A stretch of 35,106 nt of DNA from Alteromonadaceae bacterium UBA2620 (lineage in GTDB: Bacteria; Pseudomonadota; Gammaproteobacteria; Enterobacterales; Alteromonadaceae): NCBI GenBank assembly GCA_002339125.1, contig DDJQ01000088.1:1-35106 (forward strand). The letters are read 5' to 3'. The position numbers were made by a program, and so were the translations under genes. Below the pieces are notes generated by a model. The model ran no database searches, had not been told where the DNA came from, and worked only from the letters and a program-made list of their open reading frames with translations. This document shows positions 16,238-23,604 of this stretch, piece after piece; the first letter of the stretch is position 1; the number at the start of each line of letters is the position of its first letter.

Positions 16238-17368
16238 TTATGACTTGTCGACGGCTAATTGATAGGTCAACCGGATGTCTTCTGCTATATGTCTGATGTC
16301 GGTTAATTTCAAGTCCGGCGCCTCACTTACCCGGGCATAATCCGGTAGAGTGAGCATCGATACGCCTTTGTCGCCAAGCAGCTTCGGCGCCTGATAAACA
16401 ATCAGCTCATCCACCAGACCATTGGCCATAAAGGCCCCGGCCAGGCCAGAGCCAGATTCCACCAGCACTTCGTTAATGCCGCGCTCAGCCAGTTCAGCGA
16501 GCAGAAGATGTAAATCAATTTTTCCTGCTGCGGATAACGGTAACTGACATTGCTCAACGTCCTGACTAAAGCCCGCCCGAAAATGCTGGTTCACCAGCAG
16601 CACCGGGTGTCCATCGTTAAACATCAGCCAGTTTGGCGTAAGCCTTTCCTGCGAATCAATCACCACCCGCAGCGGTTGACGTACCGCGGAAACCGGATAA
16701 TTGTTGAGTTCGGCCTGCTCCGGCCGCACCAGCATACTCGGATTATCGGCAATCACCGTACCACTGCCGGTAATAATCGCGCAGCTTTGCGCCCGCAGTC
16801 GCTGTACATCTCGTCGCGACGCCGGCCCGGTGATCCACTTGCTCGCGCCGTTAGCCAGCGCTATTTTACCATCCAGGCTGACACCTAATTTAACTCTTAC
16901 CCAGGGCAAGCCCTGTTGCATCCGCTTAATAAAACCCGGATTGAGTGCCCTGGCCTGCTCAGTACAAACATCCTGGGTCACTTCAATACCGGCAGCTTTA
17001 ATTCGCTCAATGCCACTGCCGCTTACCTGCGGGTTAGGATCGGTCATCCCCACTACCACCCTTGCCACCCCGGCTTTTATCAGCGCATCAGCACACGGCG
17101 GTGTTCGACCAGTATGACTACAGGGTTCAAGGGTGACATAGGCAGTAGCGTCACGGGCATTGTCACCTGCGGCAACCAGCGCATGCACTTCGGCATGAGG
17201 CGTACCGGCCTGAATGTGATAACCCTGGCCAATACAGATTTCATCTTTAACGATAACGCAGCCAACACGAGGATTGGGAGAGGTGGTATAGCGCCCTTTC
17301 GCTGCCAGTTGAATGGCTTTTGCCATCCAGTATTCATCGATGGCAGGGCTGGGATTGAGGCGTTGCAT
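16238..17368 (-). CDS. ribD: Bifunctional pyrimidine deaminase/reductase RibD
   Basis: 376 aa, typical size. N-terminal cytidine-deaminase domain with the zinc site HAEVHAL (about 59-65) and PCSHTGRTPPC (about 82-92); C-terminal reductase domain from about 155, with LGVSLDGKIALANGASKWITGP and the NADPH region. It catalyses steps 2 and 3 of riboflavin synthesis. It lies 5 bp from nrdR, so the two share a transcript as in most relatives. Confidence 0.96.
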   Translation of the reverse strand: MQRLNPSPAIDEYWMAKAIQLAAKGRYTTSPNPRVGCVIVKDEICIGQGYHIQAGTPHAEVHALVAAGDNARDATAYVTLEPCSHTGRTPPCADALIKAGVARVVVGMTDPNPQVSGSGIERIKAAGIEVTQDVCTEQARALNPGFIKRMQQGLPWVRVKLGVSLDGKIALANGASKWITGPASRRDVQRLRAQSCAIITGSGTVIADNPSMLVRPEQAELNNYPVSAVRQPLRVVIDSQERLTPNWLMFNDGHPVLLVNQHFRAGFSQDVEQCQLPLSAAGKIDLHLLLAELAERGINEVLVESGSGLAGAFMANGLVDELIVYQAPKLLGDKGVSMLTLPDYARVSEAPDLKLTDIRHIAEDIRLTYQLAVDKS

Positions 17369-17373
17369 GGGAT

Positions 17374-17823
17374 TTAATCCCCCAGTCTGGCTATCTCTTC
17401 ACCAAACTCTTTAATATCTTCAAAAGAACGATACACCGAGGCAAAACGAACGTAAGCCACTTTGTCCAGCTCCTTTAAGGCATCCATAATGAGATTGCCC
17501 AATAATTCGCTTTCGACTTCCCGCTCGCCGGTTGCCCGCAATGTTGATTTGAGTTGCAGCACACACTGCTCGATTTTTTCAGTGCTTACCGGGCGCTTTT
17601 CCAGTGCCCGTTGTAAACCTGCGCGCAGTTTGTCTTCGTTGAAAGGCTCCCGGGTACCGTCGCGTTTAATTACTCGCGGCATAACCAGCTCGGCGCTTTC
17701 AAAGGTGGTAAAGCGTTCATGGCATTCAGCGCATTCCCGGCGCCGGCGCACCTGATGTCCTTCAGCGACTAACCTGGAATCAATAACCTTGGTTTCTTCG
17801 GCAGAACAAAAGGGACAATGCAT
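17374..17823 (-). CDS. nrdR: Transcriptional repressor NrdR
   Basis: 149 aa, standard length. N-terminal zinc ribbon with CPFC (residues 3-6) and CAEC (about 31-34) and the basic RRRREC stretch, then an ATP-cone domain (about 49-139, VIKRDGTREPFNEDKLRAGL). It represses ribonucleotide reductase genes by binding NrdR boxes when dATP/ATP balance is high. Located between glyA and ribD, a common gammaproteobacterial order. No RNR genes lie in the window, so its targets are not seen here. Confidence 0.97.
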   Translation of the reverse strand: MHCPFCSAEETKVIDSRLVAEGHQVRRRRECAECHERFTTFESAELVMPRVIKRDGTREPFNEDKLRAGLQRALEKRPVSTEKIEQCVLQLKSTLRATGEREVESELLGNLIMDALKELDKVAYVRFASVYRSFEDIKEFGEEIARLGD

Positions 17824-17843
17824 AAACGCTCCTGCTTAGTAAC

Positions 17844-17869
17844 CGGCTCAGCCAGTAACTACTGAGCCG
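17844..17869 (-). terminator. Hairpin between glyA and nrdR
   Basis: A perfect 8-bp stem (CGGCTCAG and CTGAGCCG, 10-nt loop) stands in the 58-bp gap after the glyA stop. On the leftward strand no T-run follows, so it may be an RNA-stabilising or partial termination element rather than a full terminator. Confidence 0.35.
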
Positions 17870-17881
17870 TTATTTCCTGGA

Positions 17882-19138
17882 TTAGGCGTATACCGGGAAG
17901 CGTGAGCACAGCTCAACCACTTCTTGCTGAACGCGTTCAACCACGCTCTCGTCGCCCATATTATCCAGAACGTCACAAATCCAGCTGGCTACCTGTTTGG
18001 CTTCGTTTTCGCCAAAACCACGACGGGTAATCGCTGGTGTACCGATACGCAGACCACTGGTCACAAACGGTGAACGTGGATCATTCGGTACAGAGTTCTT
18101 ATTAACGGTAATGTTAGCACGGCCAAGGGCTGCATCGGCATCTTTACCGGTAATATCTTTATCAATCAGGTCTAACAGGAACAGGTGGTTGTCGGTACCG
18201 TTAGAAACGATCTTATAACCGCGCTCCTGCATCACGCTTACCATCGCTTTAGCATTGGTAACAACCTGCTGTTGATAAGCTTTAAAGTCTGGTTGCAGCG
18301 CTTCTTTAAACGCAACAGCTTTTGCAGCAATAACGTGGCACAGCGGGCCGCCCTGGTTACCCGGGAATACTGAGCTGTTAAGCTTTTTATAAATGGTTTC
18401 ATCACCACAGGCAGACAGGATCAGACCACCGCGCGGACCCGCCAAGGTTTTATGCGTTGTGGTAGTAACTACGTGTGCATGTGGCAGTGGGTTAGGATAT
18501 ACCCCTGCAGCAACCAGACCAGCCACGTGAGCCATGTCCACCAGCAGGAAGGCACCTACTTTATCGGCAATGGCGCGGAAACGTTGCCAGTCAACAATGC
18601 CAGAGTAAGCAGAAAAACCGCCAATGATCATTTTTGGCTTATGCTCTTCAGCCAGCGCTTCAACCTGGTCGTAGTCAATTTCGCCGGTTTCTTCGTTTAA
18701 ACCGTACTGCACTGCATTGTAGGTTTTACCAGAGAAGTTAACGCTGGCGCCGTGGGTCAGGTGACCGCCTTCAGACAGGCTCATTCCCAGTACGGTATCA
18801 CCGGCGTTAAGCAACGCCATAAATACGGCAGAGTTTGCCTGCGAGCCAGAGTGTGGCTGAACGTTAGCGTATTCAGCACCAAACAGTTGCTTGGCACGCT
18901 CAATGGCTAGGTCTTCAACGATATCTACGTGCTCACAGCCACCGTAGTAACGCTTACCAGGATAACCTTCAGCGTATTTATTGGTTAACTGCGACCCCTG
19001 GGCCTCCATAACTCGAGGGCTGCAATAGTTTTCAGAGGCAATTAGCTCAATGTGGTGTTCCTGGCGTTGATTCTCTTTATCAATCGCTGCGGCTAATTCC
19101 GGATCAAAATCGGCAATGTTCATTTGGCGCGGTAACAT
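17882..19138 (-). CDS. glyA: Serine hydroxymethyltransferase
   Basis: 418 aa, family length 417. PLP enzyme motifs: YAEGYPGKRYYGGCEHVD (about 55-72), the PLP-lysine loop VVTTTTHKTLAGPRGG (about 223-238, Lys in HKT), and the C-terminal TSGLRIGTPAITRRGFGE (about 362-379). It converts serine and tetrahydrofolate to glycine and methylene-THF. The ATG at 19138 has a strong AAGGAG ribosome site at the right spacing; a later ATG (MNIADF) is possible but less well placed. Located upstream of nrdR-rib genes on the same strand. No glycine riboswitch was seen upstream. Confidence 0.97.
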   Translation of the reverse strand: MLPRQMNIADFDPELAAAIDKENQRQEHHIELIASENYCSPRVMEAQGSQLTNKYAEGYPGKRYYGGCEHVDIVEDLAIERAKQLFGAEYANVQPHSGSQANSAVFMALLNAGDTVLGMSLSEGGHLTHGASVNFSGKTYNAVQYGLNEETGEIDYDQVEALAEEHKPKMIIGGFSAYSGIVDWQRFRAIADKVGAFLLVDMAHVAGLVAAGVYPNPLPHAHVVTTTTHKTLAGPRGGLILSACGDETIYKKLNSSVFPGNQGGPLCHVIAAKAVAFKEALQPDFKAYQQQVVTNAKAMVSVMQERGYKIVSNGTDNHLFLLDLIDKDITGKDADAALGRANITVNKNSVPNDPRSPFVTSGLRIGTPAITRRGFGENEAKQVASWICDVLDNMGDESVVERVQQEVVELCSRFPVYA

Positions 19139-19359
19139 GAAGGCTCCTTACTGCGTTTTGGGGTCGCGTAAAATCAGAGTGGCATATTCTAGTCATTTTA
19201 CGTGCTATGTATACTGCTTTGTGGCTGATTTATGACAAATCCGAACAGTAAAAGCACAAAGTGGCTGTCAACGGCGGGTTACACTATGCGGGCGCGGCTT
19301 GCTCAGACGCCCTGGCCCGCCATGCAAAGAAAGTATGACAGGCCATTTTATCGCAAGCG

Positions 19360-20385
19360 TCAGCCGTTCTTTTCCAGCTGTTTTACACGGTCAAAAAGTT
19401 GTTCTAACTGGCGGTTACGCACTGCATTTTTGCGCCATTCGCGATTGGTCATTGCCGGTTGACCAGATGAATAGACACCCGGCTCTTTAATGTCGCTGAT
19501 AACCATGGTGTAACCAGTGATTTGCACCTTGTCGCAGATAGTCAGGTGACCACCTATGCCGCAACCACCCGCAATAATGACATATTTACCAATGGTCGCA
19601 CTGCCGGCAATGCCGGTCGCACCACAAATACAGCTGTGATCGCCAATAATACAGTTATGGCCGATTTGTACCTGATTATCGATGATTACATTCTTACCGA
19701 TAATAGTATCGTCCAGAGCTCCCCGGTCGATAGTACTTGAAGCGCCAATCTGGCTGTCATCGCCAATGACGACCGAGCCCGTTTGCGGAATAGGTAACCA
19801 GGTCCCGGCATCGTTGGCATAGCCAAAGCCGTCGGCGCCAATCACTGTCTGGCTATGAATACGGACCCGCTGACCGATACGAGCACCGTGGTACACGGTA
19901 ACATTAGGATGAATGACCGAACCGTTGCCAATGTGCGAGCCACGGCTAATCACCGTGTGGGCGCCAATCACCACATTATCGCCCAGCACTACGTCATCTT
20001 CGATAACACAATAAGGACCAAGGGCTACGTTGTCGCCCAGTTTGGCCGAGTCGGCCACAACGGCTGTTTTATGCTGGCCTACCGCCACACCAGGTGTGGT
20101 GTCAAAGATTTGCGCAATGCGCGCAAAGGCAGCATGGGGATTGTTATGCAATAACCCGGGCAGCGGACAGTTTTCCGCTTCGTTGGGATGCAAAATAACG
20201 GCACCAGCCTCAGTCGACTGCAGTTGAGAACGATACTTACCGTTAGTTAAAAATGAAATTTGGGAAGATGTTGCACTGCTCAGAGTGCTGACGCCACAGA
20301 GCATAACTGAGCCGTCGCCATGGACATCGCCACCAACCTGCTCAGCAAGTTGAGCCAAAGACAGCGTTTGAGGTTGTGCTGGCAT
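19360..20385 (-). CDS. lpxD: UDP-3-O-acylglucosamine N-acyltransferase LpxD
   Basis: 341 aa, family length. N-terminal uridine-binding domain (about 1-105), then left-handed beta-helix hexapeptide repeats (about 106-310), with the conserved DNQVQIGHNCIIGDHSCI stretch holding the catalytic His. C-terminal helix ends in QLEQLFDRVKQLEK. It adds the second 3-hydroxyacyl chain in lipid A synthesis. It is outside the usual bamA-skp-lpxD-fabZ-lpxA cluster, so it may be a second copy. The 221 bp before its stop (19139-19359) holds the glyA leader; no gene is seen. Confidence 0.92.
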   Translation of the reverse strand: MPAQPQTLSLAQLAEQVGGDVHGDGSVMLCGVSTLSSATSSQISFLTNGKYRSQLQSTEAGAVILHPNEAENCPLPGLLHNNPHAAFARIAQIFDTTPGVAVGQHKTAVVADSAKLGDNVALGPYCVIEDDVVLGDNVVIGAHTVISRGSHIGNGSVIHPNVTVYHGARIGQRVRIHSQTVIGADGFGYANDAGTWLPIPQTGSVVIGDDSQIGASSTIDRGALDDTIIGKNVIIDNQVQIGHNCIIGDHSCICGATGIAGSATIGKYVIIAGGCGIGGHLTICDKVQITGYTMVISDIKEPGVYSSGQPAMTNREWRKNAVRNRQLEQLFDRVKQLEKNG

Positions 20386-20616
20386 GAAAAATCCTTAGTT
20401 AATTCTAGGCATACCCGACAGACGATGAATTGCGACAATCAAGCCTGCCGGACATTAAACCTGTTTTCGATTGAGGTAGTTTACAAAAAAAAACACCGGT
20501 TGGCTCACACATGATTTAAAAAATACCACTTTGTACTAACCTATAAGCCGCAGACGCCTACCAAGTGGCTGCGTCTTTGATTACAATAGCGACTTTCTAA
20601 AAAGCCAGGACCAAGC

Positions 20617-22284
20617 ATGTCACAATACGTATATACCATGCACCGGGTGGGCAAGATTGTGCCACCCAATCGTCAGATTCTAAAAGACATTTCACTGAGT
20701 TTTTTCCCCGGCGCAAAAATTGGCGTACTGGGCTTAAACGGCGCCGGTAAATCCACGCTGCTGCGCATTATGGCCGGTGTTGATACCGAGATTGAAGGTG
20801 AAGCCCGTGCCCAGCCCGGCATCAATATTGGTTACCTGCCCCAGGAACCCCAACTGGACGAAACCAAAGATGTGCGCGGCAATATCGAAGAAGCCGTGGC
20901 AGATGTTGCTCATGCGCTGAAACGCCTCGACGAGGTTTATGCCGCTTATGCCGACCCGGACGCCGACTTTGATGCCCTCGCTAAAGAACAGGGCGAGCTG
21001 GAAGCCATTATTCAGACCAAAGACGGGCATAATCTTGAAAACGCGCTGGAACGCGCCGCCGATGCACTGCGTCTGCCGCCGTGGGATGCTGACGTCAGCA
21101 AGCTATCTGGTGGTGAGCGCCGCCGCGTTGCACTGTGTCGCCTGCTGCTGGAAAAGCCCGACATGCTGCTGCTCGATGAACCGACTAACCACCTGGATGC
21201 CGAATCCGTGGCCTGGTTAGAACGCTTCCTGCACGACTATGAAGGCACTGTAGTGGCCATTACCCACGATCGCTATTTCCTTGACAATGTAGCAGGCTGG
21301 ATCCTGGAGCTCGACCGTGGACACGGTATTCCATGGGAAGGTAACTACTCCAGCTGGCTGGAGCAAAAAGAAGCCCGTCTGGAGCAGGAAGAGCGCACTG
21401 AAAACGCGCGTCAGAAGTCTATCAAACAAGAACTTGAGTGGGTACGCACTAACCCCAAAGGCCGTCAGGCAAAAAGCAAGGCGCGTATGTCACGGTTTGA
21501 AGAGCTATCGAGCGGTGATTACCAGAAACGTAACGAAACCAACGAGTTGTTCATTCCACCGGGTGAGCGCTTGGGTGACAAAGTTATCGAAGTTGAGCAC
21601 CTGAAGAAGTCTTATGGTGATCGCGTACTTATCGACGACATGACGTTTACCGTACCTAAGGGTGCTATCGTTGGCATTATCGGCCCTAACGGCGCCGGTA
21701 AATCAACCCTGTTCAGAATGCTTACCGACAAGGAACAACCTGACTCGGGTTCAGTAACCATTGGTGATACAGTAAAAATTGCCAGTGTTGAGCAGTTCCG
21801 TGACCACATGGATGGTAACAACACTGTGTGGCAGGAGTTATCTGACGGCCAGGACATCGTGCGCATTGGCAATTTTGAACTGAACAGCCGCGCTTATTGC
21901 AGCCGCTTTAACTTCAAAGGCACCGACCAGCAAAAATTCATCAAGGATTTATCCGGTGGTGAACGTAACCGGGTGCACCTGGCTAAGCTGTTAAAAGCTG
22001 GCGGCAACGTACTGCTGCTCGATGAACCGACCAACGATCTGGACGTAGAAACCCTGCGTGCACTGGAAAACGCTCTGCTTGAGTTCCCGGGCTGCGCCAT
22101 GGTTATCTCGCACGATCGTTGGTTCCTTGACCGTGTTGCTACGCATATTCTTGATTACCGGGACGAAGGCAAAATTAACTTCTATGAAGGTAACTACAAC
22201 GACTATGAAAGCTGGTTAAAAGCTAACTTTGGGCAGGACGTGGTTGAACCACACCGACTGAAATACAAGCGAATCAGTAAGTAA
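20617..22284 (+). CDS. ettA: Energy-dependent translational throttle protein EttA (ABC-F)
   Basis: 555 aa, exactly the EttA length. Two ABC domains: Walker A GLNGAGKST (about 40-48) with LSGGERRRVAL (about 164-174) and LLDEPTNHLDAES; second Walker A GPNGAGKST (about 358-366) with LSGGERNRVHL and LLDEPTNDLDVET. The linker (about 245-320, rich in Arg/Lys, QKSIKQELEWVRT) is the P-site tRNA interaction motif. It binds the ribosomal E site and senses ATP/ADP in starting translation. A good AGGA ribosome site precedes the ATG. The 231-bp gap upstream (20386-20616) holds the divergent lpxD and ettA leaders and no gene. Confidence 0.97.
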   Translation: MSQYVYTMHRVGKIVPPNRQILKDISLSFFPGAKIGVLGLNGAGKSTLLRIMAGVDTEIEGEARAQPGINIGYLPQEPQLDETKDVRGNIEEAVADVAHALKRLDEVYAAYADPDADFDALAKEQGELEAIIQTKDGHNLENALERAADALRLPPWDADVSKLSGGERRRVALCRLLLEKPDMLLLDEPTNHLDAESVAWLERFLHDYEGTVVAITHDRYFLDNVAGWILELDRGHGIPWEGNYSSWLEQKEARLEQEERTENARQKSIKQELEWVRTNPKGRQAKSKARMSRFEELSSGDYQKRNETNELFIPPGERLGDKVIEVEHLKKSYGDRVLIDDMTFTVPKGAIVGIIGPNGAGKSTLFRMLTDKEQPDSGSVTIGDTVKIASVEQFRDHMDGNNTVWQELSDGQDIVRIGNFELNSRAYCSRFNFKGTDQQKFIKDLSGGERNRVHLAKLLKAGGNVLLLDEPTNDLDVETLRALENALLEFPGCAMVISHDRWFLDRVATHILDYRDEGKINFYEGNYNDYESWLKANFGQDVVEPHRLKYKRISK

Positions 22285-22363
22285 ATCAGTCAAACCTCCG
22301 GCTATGCACTACACTAAAACAAGGGTGTATAGCCAGTGTGTCAGTAGAGGAATCAGTTCTCCC

Positions 22364-22777
22364 ATGCAACAAGAAAAACGCCATTTTCAACGGGTTGGCA
22401 TTCATTTGTCAGGGCAGCTTGTTACCGCACAAGGTGATGCTTTTGAGGTAGAAGTGGTGGATGTATCGTTGCAGGGGCTGCGGATAGCCCGACTGCCAGC
22501 AGGAGTGAATCTGCCTGCCAGTGATAAGGTCGGGCTAAACTTTAAAGCGAATGAAGACAGTCCGCCCATATCCCTTAGCGGCGAAATAATCCGCCTGGAG
22601 CATGCGCCGGACAACAGAGAGTCAAGCGAAGCCGGACTCCGCATTATGCATATTTCAGTAGACGATCTAGGACTATTGCGGCGCTTGTTGCTGTTGAACA
22701 GCGGTCAGGACGATCTTGACGCCACTGAGCTTGAAACCCTGGTCGACAAGATCACCGCGTCACTGCCTTCAGACTAA
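22364..22777 (+). CDS. PilZ domain protein
   Basis: 137 aa from the ATG at 22364. The c-di-GMP-binding pattern of PilZ is present: an Arg-rich start, EKRHFQRV (about 4-11; RxxxR), and VDVSLQGLRI (about 36-45; D/NxSxxG). It probably binds cyclic di-GMP and signals to an unknown target. An upstream ATG (22304) would add 20 poorly conserved residues. Its stop (22775-22777) overlaps the convergent radA stop by two bases, so both genes end on the same site. Only the PilZ domain is present (no GGDEF/EAL). Confidence 0.85.
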   Translation: MQQEKRHFQRVGIHLSGQLVTAQGDAFEVEVVDVSLQGLRIARLPAGVNLPASDKVGLNFKANEDSPPISLSGEIIRLEHAPDNRESSEAGLRIMHISVDDLGLLRRLLLLNSGQDDLDATELETLVDKITASLPSD

Positions 22778-23511
22778 GCGTCGAGCGCCTCCAGCGCATC
22801 ACTCAGTTTGGTTACCGGGATAACAGTTAAGCCCGCGATTTTATTTTTCGGCGCGTTAGCCTTGGGCACAATAGCCCGCTTAAAGCCGTGTTTAACCGCC
22901 TCACTCAACCGTTCACTGCCGTTGGGTACCGGGCGAATTTCGCCAGCCAGCCCGACTTCCCCAAAGACTATCAGTTCCCGGGGTAAAGCGCGGTTACGGA
23001 AACTGGATATCATGGCCACTAGTAACGCCAGATCGGCGGCTGTTTCACTGACCTTCACTCCACCCACCACGTTAACAAACACATCCTGATCGTTCATCTG
23101 CACATTGCCGTGGCGATGCATTACCGCTAACAACATGGCTAACCGGTTTTGCTCAAGGCCCACAGTCACGCGGCGTGGATTATTGAGCTGCGAATAATCA
23201 ACCAGAGCTTGAATTTCAACCAGCAGTGGCCGGGTGCCTTCCCAGATGACCATCACTACTGAGCCGGGGGCCTGACTGTCGCTGCGACTAAGAAATATTG
23301 CTGAGGGGTTACCGACTTCTTTTACCCCTTTGTCTGTCATGCCAAACACGCCCAGTTCATTAACCGCCCCAAAGCGGTTTTTATGACTGCGCAGCGTTCT
23401 GAACCTGCCGTCACTCTCTCCTTCGAGCATCATCGAACAATCAATACAATGCTCAAGGACCTTGGGCCCCGCCAGACTGCCGTCTTTGGTGACATGGCCA
23501 ACAATAAACAT
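22774..23511 (-). pseudogene. radA: RadA C-terminal half, interrupted by mobile element
   Basis: 245 aa can be read as the C-terminal half of RadA (Sms, normally about 455 aa). The sequence begins inside the ATPase core (FIVGHVTKDGSLAGPKVLEH), carries the RadA-specific KNRFG motif (about 44-48) and the LonC-like C-terminal domain. The zinc finger, Walker A and Walker B are absent. Upstream on this strand the frame is blocked by a TAA stop at 23530-23532 after about seven non-homologous codons, and the DNA turns AT-rich there, so an insertion has split the gene near 23505-23520. RadA is a branch-migration helicase of homologous recombination; this copy should not make a functional protein unless the right end restores the 5' half. 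Confidence 0.9.
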
Positions 23512-23540
23512 AAATATGATTTTTTTAAGTTAGATTACAT

Positions 23541-23578
23541 GTACACCAAAATTTTTGATTTTTTGGTATACCATCAAA
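23541..23578. repeat. Nested inverted repeats at the left end of the element
   Basis: About 30 bp inside the radA break there are 11-bp arms GTACACCAAAA (23541-23551) and TTTTGGTATAC (23561-23571) with one mismatch and a 9-bp spacer, overlapped by a perfect 8-bp palindrome GGTATACC (23565-23572) and flanked TTTGAT (23554-23559) and ATCAAA (23573-23578). It ends 26 bp before the first recombinase start codon. The arrangement is what a recombinase arm pair, or an autoregulatory operator, would look like. No copy was found elsewhere in the window by eye. Confidence 0.6.
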
Positions 23579-23604
23579 TTGTGAATTATCAAAAAGGATT
23601 ACAA

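Noticed and set aside
20560..20600. Hairpin AGACGC/GCGTCT ahead of ettA as a terminator
   Set aside because: It lies between divergent promoters, with a 13-nt loop and no T-run; it is more likely leader RNA or chance.
23521..23600. A sigma-70 promoter for the recombinase operon
   Set aside because: AT-rich sequence offers many partial -10 matches but no pair of hexamers with correct spacing could be singled out.
23383..23604. In-frame extension of the first recombinase into radA, giving a 757-aa protein
   Set aside because: It would be antisense to conserved RadA coding sequence; the ATG at 23605 has its own ribosome site and a basic recombinase N-terminus.
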